Shown here piece by piece: positions 32,720-43,967 of a stretch of DNA of 64,000 nucleotides. The stretch lies in the NCBI GenBank assembly GCA_039619475.1, contig CM077116.1, forward strand, positions 457,373,576 to 457,437,575. Reading direction: 5' to 3'. Both the position numbers and the translations under genes were made by a program. Within the stretch, counting starts at the first letter, position 1. The number at the start of each line of letters is the position of its first letter. The notes under the pieces were generated by a model. The model was not told where the DNA came from and searched no databases. It saw only the letters and a list, made by a program, of their open reading frames with translations. The stretch comes from Icerya purchasi. Lineage: Eukaryota > Arthropoda > Insecta > Hemiptera > Monophlebidae.

Positions 32720-35240
32720 AAAATATAATAAATTATTAGTCGGGACCTTGGAGTTTAAAATTCAAAAGTTACCTTTTACGCAGAGAAACTAAAAAGATAT
32801 ACACCACATTATATGAACCCAAAATACAGAATAAACAGTTCGTCACCAACGTTAAAATGTTCTACAGAAATCTTATTAAAAAAACTGGTGATCTAAGTAA
32901 GCAGATGTTACCGGATAGTAACAAAATCGAACAATATTTGAAGTCAATATGGAGTCGAAAAAAAAAAAAAGCATTATGAAAACTCTAGCTGGCTAAAAGC
33001 TGAACATTCCAAATTTGAAAATAAAATGGGGCGGAATGATATTGCAGTTAAAGACTGCAATATGTAATATTGAAAAATAATAACTGGAAACCATCAGGAT
33101 TGGACAGAATACATAATTCCGGTACAAAAATTTAACTATAATACACAATAAGATGGCTGAAGTATTTAATAACATATTACATTGGGAGAACGTGATAACA
33201 CAATATTTCACGGGTGGAATAATATACTTGAAACTGAAAGATGATCATCATATCTGGCAAAGCACGAACCAGAATAATTTGTTTGCCAACGATGTATAAT
33301 ATATTCATATCAGTAATAGTTATGAGAGTATACAATCATCTGCGATGTAATCAGTTAATACATTGAGAGCAAAATGGTGTACGATAAGGAGCAATGGAGT
33401 AGAAGGAACGATTCAATGATACATTAGTAGGTCCATAAAAACTGCAGAAATTCAATAATTGCATATATTGATTACAGGAATATAATTTCAGTTCTACATA
33501 GTTGACTGAAGGATGTACTTGAAATATATAGGATATCGCTGGTAGTTATCGATGTACTTAAAAGAGTATGAAACGATGGAATACACATCTACCGATTTCT
33601 CATGGGGCAAACATATAACAACAAATGCGGTACCAATACGCTGCGGAATATTTCAAGGAAATGCATTTAGTTCGCTACAGTTAGAAATCTAAGAATTTAA
33701 AAAAAAAAAAGCATAATACACCTATGAATTACGAACTAAATTAGATAAAAGGCTATTAAACCACCTCTTTTATATTCTTCATAGTCGTTTGCGCAATAGC
33801 TGCTCATCGTGACCTCTATTTTAATTTACCAAGTACTAGTTGTCTCCAGCGACTTCTGTTCTGGCTGCTTCTCATTGCCATGGTTCGCGTTTGATCGCTT
33901 TTTTTTCTTATACTTATTGTTTCAGCGCCAGTAGTACATTTTCCATCCTGAGCCTGGCTTGGAACTATAGAATGTCCAGTCGCCCATTTCACACCATCCG
34001 ACCTGGGCTCGGTCTGGCGCCGGTTGTCAGCCGGGTCGCTCGACAAAACATGATCCTTTACTTGTGTTATCATAGAGGTTGTCTTGAGAAGTTTTAATGG
34101 AGTGGTTTCTCGTTGCCTTCTCCATCGCAGTGTATTTGCCGGCTCACTTAGTTCCCAGTGTCGCCAAATACTGTTCAATCTACTGCTATTTCTATCCACT
34201 CGATCTCTACCAGTAGCTGATAGTGGAAGCGCTGCTGCCCTCTTCCAGAGTAAGTGCCTATTTAATGGCGGCACGACTCGCCATGTCATCAGCGGTGTCT
34301 TTAGGTGTTGTATGGTTTTAGATAGGCAAGCACTACTACTCCCTGTCTCCATACACCCTCTGCCACTGATCGCTTGTTGGTTCACGGCTGCTGATTGTTT
34401 ATTCGCAGCTAGCCAATATATCTACTGGCCGTTTCGCCATCCACCACCTGCGGACGCGCCCCGTTCCGGTAAGCTCCGGACCCAGGAGGTACATGTACCC
34501 CCTGGAGGGCTCTTTTATATAGATGACTTAAAACTGCATGTTAGGACTTAACTATAAGGTCACTGTTACAAATTGTTAGCTCTACATCTAAAGATGTTAA
34601 TATGAAATTCGGTACAGAAAAATATGGCATAATATATACTGTAAAAAAAAAAGTGAAGACTACACTTACAATGACACTACCAAATACCACACGGTTAGAA
34701 TGTATTGAACTAAATGCATAGTGTATTCAAGAATGGTTGACTAACATGGTATGGCCCCGTAAAATAATAAAAAAAAAATTGATAAATATATTCCAGAATC
34801 GATTAAAAGTGATACGTGAAAGGCGAACACAAGCAACAAGTAAGTTAAACCAATAAAAATACCTTTCTAGTACCGGTACTGGCATATTTATTTTGAGTTG
34901 CCGAACGAAGTAATACTGAGCTAGCAAAGCTGCAATGTAAAATAAGAACTTATTTAATGAATATCGGATGCGCCACCTATACGCTGCTCTAGAACGTTTG
35001 ACCCTCCCACGAACGAAAGAAGAAAGAGTAATAATATGCCTTAAGAATTTACGTTACAAAAAAAAAGTTAATAAAATATTGGTATGCAAAAGCATCAAAA
35101 TATAATATATACAAAATTATACACAATTGGAGCTGGCATCTACCGCAAAGACAGATAAAATACAGGTAATACAGGTGTTAGTTGACAACCGGGCAAAGGA
35201 CATGTGCAGCATCTTAAAAGGAAAAATGTCACACGACAGA
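32720..35240 (+). mobile_element. R4/Dong-like LINE (LINE D), split by a later retroposon
   Basis: Plus-strand remnant whose wording fits R4/Dong-type reverse transcriptases. Blocks: NKQFVTNVKMFYRNL and IEQYLKSIWSR, NWKPSGLDRIHNF, YFTGGIIYLKLKDD, ICLPTMYNIFISVIVM, LEIYRISLVVIDVLKR, IRCGIFQGNAFSSLQ (GIFQGDSLSPL box), LRTKLDKRLLNHLFY continuing across the insert as YIDDLKLHVRT (catalytic YxDD intact), then VPVLAYLF and EYRMRHLYAALERLTLPRTK. Frameshifts and stops are many. The element is interrupted at 33775/34510. A mariner copy starts about 14 bases past its recognisable end. Confidence 0.75.
33765..34520 (-). mobile_element. composite retroposon inserted in LINE D (11-bp target-site duplication)
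   Basis: The word CTCTTTTATAT occurs at 33765-33775 and 34510-34520. Removing 33776-34509 plus one copy restores the LINE D frame (HLFY then IDDLKL). On the minus strand the insert starts with a GC-rich part with GGGGGTACATGTACCTCCTG near its 5' end and finishes with the LINE tail shared with 16085-16209 (SSQNRSRW block, then CGACTATGAAGA). No RT or endonuclease is present. The minus frame 33816-34385 (189 codons) spans both parts but looks non-coding until the tail. It is best read as a LINE 5' end joined to its 3' end, or a SINE using that LINE tail. Confidence 0.8.
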
Positions 35241-35253
35241 TATTGGACATCTA
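35241..35253. other. TA target site of the adjacent mariner
   Basis: Ends in TA at 35252-35253, the left half of the duplicated TA; the right TA is 35938-35939. Confidence 0.6.
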
Positions 35254-35937
35254 CGTAGGTCGTTCAAAAAGTAAGTTTCCAACCCCTGTAAACCCGGTTA
35301 AAATAAATTTGCGGGAGTAAACGTGGTCTCATTTTGCAGCTACAACATTTCAATACTACTGTATATTTTTTTTGTGTTCGAGTTACGTAAATTAATCGTG
35401 AATGAAATTCTGAAAGTTACCGCCGACTACGAGGTGAGCTCGGTTATTTTCGTTTTTTAAACCATCAAAACAATTGCATCGATTAAAATTCATCGACAAA
35501 TAATGAAAGTTTATGGTCCCCTGTGATAGGTGTTTAAGGTGGCGTGAATTCTGAATAGGTAGAACGAATGCAGAGGGCGAACAACGGAAAACCATCTGTA
35601 ATCTCAGACGAACTATTGGTGTGCGAAAAATCGAAGAAACTTCGCAATCCGATCGCCGCCAAACCATTTCCGATCTTCTTGGTCAGTTTCCGACTGCGTC
35701 ACGAGGTACCACGCAAAAAAATTCGAGTCCGGCAAGGAATTGAAAAATTTCGTTTTTGCCTGGTTACAAAATTTGGCGGCAAATTTCCACGGAGAGGAAG
35801 GTAGAGTTATAAGTTAATTTCTCGCCTCGACAAATGCCTAAATTTGAACATATGCGGAAAAGTAAACGTTTTTTTCTAGCTTTATTAGTTTCGAATATAA
35901 AAAATAAGGAAATTTTGCACTTTTTGAACGCTCCTCG
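35254..35937 (+). mobile_element. internally deleted mariner element
   Basis: Flanked by TA on both sides. The terminal inverted repeats are CGTAGGTCGTTCAAAAAGT at the left and CGAGGAGCGTTCAAAAAGT (reverse complement) at the right. Inside, the plus strand keeps the start of a mariner transposase (GKPSVISDELL, then in another frame RRQTISDLLGQFPTASRGT, the DNA-binding helix-turn-helix part) and its end (KNFVFAWLQNLAANF, LISRLDKCLNLN), but the DDD catalytic core between them is missing. At 684 bp it is about half of a usual ~1.3 kb mariner. It cannot make transposase but could be mobilised by one. Confidence 0.85.
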
Positions 35938-35939
35938 TA

Positions 35940-37270
35940 TAAACAAAGATTCCATTGATGGAGCAATTACTCACGAATGACCAGCAACTGTTAAAATGTA
36001 CCCAACGACGAAGGATTTTATGTACAGCGTATGGGAAAAGCGTGTTTACAAGAACATTAAAGGAGGATATGGAAAACGAATTCAAGGCCATAGATTACAT
36101 GCTCGGAGTGTGTCCTGCACTGGCGCAAACGTAATACACACATTGGCGTAATAACATCGCTCAATCAGCTAACGCCAATAAAGATTTTCGGTAAAAGACA
36201 CGTACAATTTTAAGCAAACGGGATGATAAAATAAAATTCGAAAAAATGTTTACTACAATATATATTAATTCTTGGTGAAGCAGGAAAAACTTGTATAAAT
36301 TTCCAGATACAGACTTAAAGACTCGTATTAATATACGGATAAAGCCGCGGATAACAGCAACTACTGCAATGTAATATAATGTAATACAATAAAAAAGACG
36401 TGGCGTTGCAAAATTAATAACAATAATAGCGGTTTATCGCGTACTATAATATAAATAGACCGCGATTTGTTTCAAAAATAAGCAAAGATGAGAAGAGAAG
36501 AGAGAAATAGTGCAGATCTATGGGCTGCAGCGCAGATAAGACACCTAATAGAGACAGAGTTTTCTTGAAATACAATGTTGTTGACGCAAAAAGCAGGCCG
36601 CAGGAGAATCTATTTTTAATAGGAATTTGTGAGTCATTAATCGCACAATCGCTGTATCGTATCATCGGTGACCAATTGAGGTATTAATATCGGAACATCG
36701 AAAATAGAATGAAGGCGATTGGCAAGATCATTTAAGAATGTCATTCTTATATTGCTGCAACATTTTTTAAACTATGTTAGATTATAGTTTCGAACTTTTA
36801 CATAATCACAGCTTCTCGTATGATATTATTTCATAGTCGGTTCATTATTCATTTTAAAAATGATATCCAAAAGCGGCTGGAGATAATGCAGGAAACGAAA
36901 CAAAAGAATACCCTAAAAGCGACGTTATTTCAGTGATAATTAACCCTCTCCGGTAAAACAATGTTCATCCTTTGCTTCTTTTATTCTCTTCTTTCACTAG
37001 GCCTCTTTTTCTATATCTTTTTTTTTTCTTTCCTTTAAATATTTCCTTTTTCTGTTCATCCGCTTTTTTCTCTCTCCTCTATTGGCTTGTTAGAGCACAA
37101 AGAGCGTACCCAAACAAAACGGAAAATACAACTTAAATATTTATTTAGCAAATATTTACAGGCATCATTGCAGCAGCGTTAGAGGGGTGGTAGCGGTGAA
37201 AAAGAAAATAGTGCTTCTCAAACGGTACTTAGCCGTAATGTATATAGACATGTAAACAAAAAGCCTCTGC
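35940..37270. other. no gene recognised
   Basis: The plus frame near 35980-36130 (reading NDQQLLKCTQRRRI and MENEFKAIDYMLGV) is mildly protein-like but matches nothing I know. Poly(T) near 37019-37028. Nothing else supported. Confidence 0.35.
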
Positions 37271-37280
37271 TATATACAGG

Positions 37281-37300
37281 ATATATATATATATATATAT
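37281..37300. repeat. (AT)n microsatellite
   Basis: Ten AT units. Confidence 0.9.
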
Positions 37301-37749
37301 ACACATAATAACGAACGATTGAAATGACATAATAATTAATCGACCAGCGATGTAAATTTATTATTACACTCTTCGCAGACCGAGTCTAGGTAAATAGAGT
37401 ATCAACGTAAATACGTTCTAAGGAATTCTACCGATCGATGTGTGCGTGTGTGCGCGGGCGTACCAATTTTAAATAAAAATTCATGAGCCTCGGAAACAGC
37501 GAAGAAATTAAAGTTCAATATCGCTGCCGAGGAGTGTCGAAGAAAGATTAAGGTAGCAAAGACATAATAATTATCATTTACGATGAATAGAGTACTGCGA
37601 GACATTGGTCTACTGTTGACAAACGGTGTGCCACCCACACGGACGTGTTCGATTCTTTTTGCCGGCTGCGTGTAAACAGCTTCGTTGTTCAAGAGACGTT
37701 TACCGGCGAAACACTTTTTAATCGTTAAATAACTTTATACTGTGTGTTC
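37301..37749. other. no gene recognised
   Basis: Contains a 96-codon minus frame (37402-37692) without known motifs; GC content rises toward the next block. Confidence 0.35.
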
Positions 37750-38860
37750 GAAAGAAGATAATAATACCGCGCGATGCCACCAGTAGCGACCGGGCCGCTG
37801 GTCATACAAAATGCAAAGCCGAAGCGGGAGATAGCGGGAGAGAAAAATCCGGAAAGAGTCTTCTTTTGACTGTAAACAGGGGGAAAAATTGTCACGCCAA
37901 CAGCGGAGGGTCTGTCGATGTTATAAAAATAGCTGAAAATTTTATTATTTTGCGTAATGAATGGAATCCAGTGGGGGAAGGCAGGAAGGGCTCGAGAAGA
38001 CAGCGGCCGAGTAAGTGTTTATGTTTGCCAAAGAAATACATACTGCGCGACCCCTCCACTTGTTCTCTAGGCGTGGGTGCGCGCGCTCGCACATAAATAA
38101 TTTACTTCAGTGTGGGTGCGACGAGACACAACTGTCATCTTCTGGGAGGCCGTGGCGCAACCACTACATAGGCGCCGGCTTTTTACGCGCGCACTGCAAC
38201 GACGCGGAAAAGCTAATAAATTTTTCGCAACGAAAAGTGTTTCGCCGGAACGGCGGGAAATTACGGGAAAAAGAGAGCTCCGCGAACTGGAAAAACTACA
38301 GACGCGCGTACATACACGTATAGAAAGGCGCGAATTTGTTTACATTAATAACTCGCATCGCGGCGGAGGTTCCCGCTGCTCACAGACGGCATCGGTAATG
38401 GGAGAAAAAGTGGGTTTTCCGGAGCTTTTCCAAAATAATGATGGCACGAAGTACAGGATGGTCCGTTTCGGCGTCTCATTATTTTTCAAGCGTTCGCCTT
38501 CTTTATAGTTTTCCGCTGCGAACGAGAATACATAGGGGACCCGCGTTTTTTCGGTACCATCGTAACTATCGGCAGAAGTCGCGAGTTGGCGCAAATTCGC
38601 TATCACTCTGATGAAAAAGCTCGGCAAAAAGGCCGGAAAGATGAAAGATTCGAGGCAACGATGGCCAGTGATGGGCATATTTTTCCTGAGCTTCACCAGT
38701 GCGAGAAATTATTGAAGCTGATTCCATCCTTCTGGCTTTCCCGGTAACCGTTTTCCCACTTTCCAACGTAACCCGGGCTTCCGGAGTTCTAGCTGCTGGC
38801 TGAAAGCGGAACGCGTTGACGTTTAATGATGGTGCCACTCATTAGCATGGAGTAGAAGAA
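37750..38860. other. CpG-rich block, no gene recognised
   Basis: About 1.1 kb of CpG-rich DNA in an AT-rich setting. Several overlapping frames stay open on both strands (37866-38096, 38015-38323 and 38110-38508 plus; 38340-38696 and 38566-38838 minus), as expected from base composition. None has a recognised domain. Candidate promoter, exon or conserved regulatory region of a host gene. Confidence 0.3.
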
Positions 38861-39895
38861 AGATTTCTCGGTCGGCGAATAGGATAGTCATTAGAAAAAC
38901 TCACCTCAGAAACAAAAAATATTCTCCACAATTTGCTGGCGTCTGTTTCCAGAATCGCCCGTGGTTCCTTGACTCTCCCTCTCTTAAACGCTCTCTGCTC
39001 TTTTTCGCTTTCGCTTTAACCACAATCTCCTTCCCGCATCATTTTCTCGGTTTTCATCTGCGTCTACTCCATTTTATCCTTTTCACTGCTCTTCCACATG
39101 CGTTCTTTATGATGCTGATCACATTTTATTTGAATATTGTCATGAGCCTACAGTGAGTAACGTAAATAAAATATTGATTTGGTGTTTGGAATTCTGGCTT
39201 TACTATGCTGTGGGAAATGAAAAACATAGATTAAATTTTATATTCCTTATTTTATTTATTATCGATCAACACAGCATAGTATTTCGTATATAATTCTCTT
39301 GTAATGTTCGAACCGAGTAAAGTAAAGTAGCTGATTAAATGGTTCGAACGGTTGGGAAGTTGGAATATAATTCCGATGCCGTACCAACACAATTATAATA
39401 ACGTAGAATTAACTAAGGCTAGACGCGGATACACTGCCCGACTAAAGCGACGTAATTTTGCCAAAAATTACGCGTTTGATAAGCATGATGTGTCGTTGCG
39501 AGTGGTCGGGCAGTACCGACAGCTGATCGACTACCTGGGTTTTCGCGAGTCTTGCGCTCGTTCGTCAAGAGAGAGTATCCGTTTTGGCTCTAAAAAGAGT
39601 TCTCGTAATTTGAAGCGTTGCGTGGTCAGCGGACCCGCATCAATTTATAAATTAAATTATTTGTCCGTCGACATAATCATTAATTAATACGTGTGAAGAA
39701 ATTTTAATATTTTCATATTCGCGTTGTTTATCTGTTAAATGTGTCGATCACCTGCTTTGTTCCAAAATACTCTAGTCACCGACGCGTGGTCTAATTGTGT
39801 GAATATATCTTTTTATCAATAAATTGAATTCATTCTCGTCTATTACGTGACATCAGAATTGAGCACACGACAACATGTGGCCTTCTCGGCTGAGC
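38861..39895. other. unassigned; weakly LTR-like
   Basis: The plus frame 39352-39687 (111 codons, basic) is unrecognised. It is followed by AATAAA near 39818 and a pyrimidine stretch. A TG...CA pair can be drawn from about 39300 (TGTAATGTTCGAACC) to 39845-39852 (CGTGACA), but no flanking 5-bp duplication was seen. A 12-base inverted repeat TACTATGCTGTG / CACAGCATAGTA spans about 39200-39280. Confidence 0.25.
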
Positions 39896-40145
39896 AATCG
39901 TTCTTCTGTTCTTCGCTGTTAAAACTTGATATCTCTACTCCGTATAATGCGGCTCTTTTATTCTCTCTTTTCCTTCCGTTTCAGTTATTCCTGGCCTTGA
40001 AGTATTTTTATCCTCTGTCCTTAAACGCATAAGAATATAAATTTATTTCTCCTCTTTCCCATTTTTTGGGCTAATGTCCTTGCTGACAAACCGTTCTCTA
40101 TTTGTGGAGTTTACTTTTGCATCGGTCAGTCGAATTATATACAAA
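39896..40145 (+). repeat. fragment similar to the LINE-like 3' end at 23.4-23.5 kb
   Basis: CCCATTTTTTGGGCTAATGT followed by CCTTGCTGACAAACCG resembles the block GGGTTAAGGTCCTTGGTTGA near 23490-23530, in the same pyrimidine-rich context. No AAT tail here. Weak evidence. Confidence 0.35.
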
Positions 40146-40488
40146 ATACTAGGGGCCTGGGCTTGCAGACCGTTTCGCAGTCTAAACGTTCGGATATTTA
40201 ATTATTTTACTTTGTAAATTTTTATAAAGGACTCAATACTTTGAATACGTAAAATAAAAAAGTGAAGTTTGGATTGAAATATCTCAAAAACTAAAACCAC
40301 TAGCATGGGCTAATATATCTGGAATATGTTTTGTTTGATTCTTTTTAAAATTGAACCATTGTTATTACATTAAATTTACGTTACTACTACTGTCAAATTC
40401 ATTTTCTCTATGCAAGCCGTAATGTTTTAAATCACTGCTGACCATGCCACAATCACTTAAAAATGTGTACCCTTAAATTTTACGGTTT
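40146..40488. other. no gene recognised
   Basis: AT-rich, no open frame of note. Confidence 0.4.
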
Positions 40489-40573
40489 GTGAGTTTTACA
40501 CTTTTTCCTGTGAATTTTACATTTTTTCCTGTGAGTTTTATACTTTTCCCCGCGAGTTTTACACTTTTTCCTA
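40489..40573 (+). repeat. ~22-bp tandem repeat, four units
   Basis: Four imperfect units of GTGAGTTTTACACTTTTTCC (with a T/CTG linker) head to tail. Units differ by a few substitutions. A local minisatellite. Confidence 0.85.
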
Positions 40574-41915
40574 TATTCTAATAACTAAAAGTTGTCAACT
40601 AAAAAAGAAAAAAAAAAGCAATCATCGAACATAAAACAAGCTCGTAGACTTTTTTTCCAATAATGTACTTGTAGATGTAGAAGTAATGTTCATTTATTGA
40701 AATGAAACTTCTTATGGGATACTACGAGTTTTGATTGAACAATACCCGCTGAATTCGACTTGTTCTTTTCTAATGCCCGTTCACTTTAACGGGGGTGAGA
40801 GTGACAAAAAAATCTGTGAGTACTTTTCTTTCACTGTGTTTCTGTTTCTGGTTTTTTTTTTCTTTTTTTTTTTTTACAACACAATAAAATAATATGCACA
40901 GTGATTAACAAAATCTGTTGAACTACTCGTGTCCTAATGCTCGCTACTTGAACGTAGAACAATAAAGATAGACTAAGTATACGAAGATCTGCACAAAGAG
41001 AAGACGCCGAGGACAATAGTCACCCAATCTCTGTTTCTGCTTTTTCTTTTCGTTTGTTTTATTTAAATCAATAATGCTAATTCATTCGAATTAATGCCAT
41101 TACTTTTATAACTACTCGATTGTTTTTTCATATTTGTATTTCCTACTAATTGGTAAGTCTACATGCCATAAATTTACGACAGTTCAGATTTATATTCCGA
41201 TTACTTTATTCGGTAAAGCAACCTAATCTATGCGTAGTAAAAACTCCAGTAGGAAAGAAGAAAAGATCAGCTGGAGCATTTTTAGAAGTGGTCAGTCAGT
41301 TTCCGTTTACCTGGCATCGATTTCGTTTAGGAAAAAAGGTCACTAATTTACCGTGATCCCGGTTAACAGTTGAATTCAGTGAGGCTCGCAGAAACCGAAC
41401 TAGCGCGTAAAAAAAGGTTGCATAGTTATGTTGTTGTTTTTTAAAAAATCCAATAAAAACAAAGTATCGACGCCAGTCGTGTGAGCTTCACCAATATTGT
41501 TTTCGGAACTTTAAGAAAACCTAACTCAACAGCATTCATCATAACTTCGGTCGCCGAAACTCCACAGAACCATCAAAGGATTGAATACCACTACCGACAA
41601 CAGAGTTTCACTTAAATATTGTTTACAATTAATTAACCGTCGTCGTTACTTTCGTCATATGTGTATATATTCATTTTGTGTTTTTTAGCGGTCGACCGTC
41701 ACAGAAAGATCGATATGAGAAAATTATTAAATATATCCTTAAAGAAAAAATTTCTACTTAATAACAATAATAATAATAAATAATAAATAAAATAATAAAT
41801 TTAAATCCACGAGTTCTTTAGCACCTCATCACTGAGGACTCCAAATAGGAACGAATGATGAAATTTATGGTAGTTATTTTTAGGTATTGTCAATGAGGCC
41901 GCTAAAAACTGTAAC
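40574..41915. other. no gene recognised
   Basis: AT-rich, T-runs at 40852-40875. Short frames only (40831-41016 minus, 41150-41356 plus) with no domain. Confidence 0.4.
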
Positions 41916-41917
41916 GG

Positions 41918-42402
41918 CATTAGAAGTGAAACTTTTTATAGAATGCAAGAACTGTCAAAGAGGAAATAAAAAAAAAAAAAAAAAAGCTGTGTGTCAGTCG
42001 AAAACTAGCGACGTTAGAAGTGAAACTTTTTATGGAATGCAATGAATTTTAAACGAGGAAACAAAAAAAGGAGTATACTTAAAACTATAGTGGAAATGAT
42101 TTGTAATATAAATCAATAATAACGTGCAGATAATCTCGAATTAAACACTACACAAGTTTCACTTGCATATAAACATATTTATCGCTGTACGTATATAATT
42201 AGTACATATGCAAGTGAAACTTGTGTAGTGTTTAATTCGAGATTATCTGCACGTTATTATTGATTTATATTATAAATCATTTCCACTATAGTTTTAAGTA
42301 TACTTCTTTTTTTGTTTCCTCGTTTAAAATTCATTGCATTCCATAAAAAGTTTCACTTCTAACGTCGCTAGTTTTTGACTGACGCACAGCTTTTTTTTTT
42401 TT
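41918..42402. repeat. long near-perfect fold-back (197-bp arms)
   Basis: The left arm (41974-42170) and right arm (42206-42402) are reverse complements with a 35-base spacer. Outside the terminal A/T-runs I count four mismatches, all transitions. Landmark blocks: CACTACACAAGTTTCACTTG near the loop and GTGAAACTTTTTATGGAATG near the outer end. Just outside, 41918-41970 repeats the outer part of the left arm once more in direct orientation (TTAGAAGTGAAACTTTTTAT). Neither arm encodes a protein. Transcription would give a long hairpin RNA. Its class is unknown to me. Confidence 0.85.
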
Positions 42403-42685
42403 CTCGTCAGTAAATAAATAAATAGAGATATTAAACCTTTCTATCTTCAGTTACCATGATGTAAATAAATTTATTATTTTTTACGCCATGGTGCAATTTC
42501 TTACTTTCTAATGCGCCCTAAGAACACAATAATGAAACATTGGGGTTGTTTCTTTTTTAAATTTCCCGTTTCGTAGAATTTTCTCGACAATAAGACCTCA
42601 ACCGATCGATTTATCTAAAACCATCAAAACCGTTAATTCATTAATTTCATCAAAATCGTTAAAGCTATTACCGAGTTCTCAATTA
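42403..42685. other. no gene recognised
   Basis: AT-rich linker, nothing supported. Confidence 0.4.
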
Positions 42686-42697
42686 CACGCACGCACG

Positions 42698-42750
<53 letters not shown>
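42686..42750. repeat. (CA)n(TA)n compound microsatellite
   Basis: CACG/CACA units pass into about 14 AT units. The open frame crossing it (Tyr-Ile repeats) is an artefact of the repeat. Confidence 0.9.
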
Positions 42751-42751
<1 letters not shown>

Positions 42752-43143
42752 AAGTTTTTGCTCGTATTATAAAACAAAACCTATGCGAGTAAATACATGT
42801 GCTTTCTCTATGCATTGTTTTATAATGAACGAGTAAGTTCGGAACCAGTCGTGTAATTTATATTTTTCATTACTTTAATACAAATTTTATCTGTTATAGC
42901 CTTCTCTAAACAGTTGAAGAAGTGGCAACTGTACGTCTCCGATAACTGAGGACCAATCATACCGTGTTGAGAAACACACAACACGCTTGTTTCAAAACTG
43001 TAACATAAACGAGCATATTTTGTCCAAAACGTAACTGAGCGGAAATAGCTGAAATTACAAACGAATATAATTATCAATTCCCGACATATGCTTAAAATGT
43101 AACTCATTTAAATTTGCAGCACGACATCGGTAAGGATAACATA

Positions 43144-43174
<31 letters not shown>

Positions 43175-43921
43175 CTTGTATAAGTAACCTTTTCAAGTGA
43201 CATTAATAAATAGGTAAGTAAAATGACTTGCAATTTCATATATTTCGCAAGAGATCAGAATAAATTAAAATTGTACACGATTTATTGAATAATAAATATG
43301 GTAATATAAATGCACTATTATTCCGAGCGAGTAATAATCACTTTAGATAATACATAATTTCATAGTGCGGTAAAAGTCAAAATTTTACTACCCTCCCCCC
43401 GATTACGAATTAATTATGCAAAAACTAGAGTCGATATGTTTGTTTTTTTTTGTTCTTTTTTTGAACTTATACAAAATTTTGTGACCCAATGGTAGTGACT
43501 TTACGCAGCACGCGGCAAAAGTGTACTGCCGTAAAGTTTTAAATAAATATCGGCTATTGCACGTATCATTTTTATGTACTGACCTAAATAAATGTATAAT
43601 TAAACAGATATTTACGTGATTTTTGTTTTTTCTTTTACAAAATGTATATATGTTTTTAAAAATTTAATGAGCGTTTTAAAATATTTGAGGTTAATTTTTA
43701 TATTACATTCGAAAGAATATATTTCGCATTAGATCATTAGAATTATTCATTCCGTTTGTTTTAAATGGTGGTAAAAATAACAAACTTCCGCTAATTTTTA
43801 TGTTTTGAAATATCAGAAGAAAAATGTGAAAATATAAAAGCGTGAAAAAGTACACGTAGCAGTCTTTTGAAATCGTCACTCGAATGTTTCGAATTCTTTT
43901 TTTTTTATAAATATTCATTTT

Positions 43922-43967
<46 letters not shown>

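Noticed and set aside
33816..34385. 189-codon minus-strand frame as a host gene
   Set aside because: It crosses the two parts of a retroposon bounded by an 11-bp duplication; only the last ~30 residues resemble a LINE tail.
39300..39852. Solo LTR with TG...CA ends
   Set aside because: No 5-bp target-site duplication, no primer-binding or polypurine partner and no internal retrovirus-like ORF in the window.
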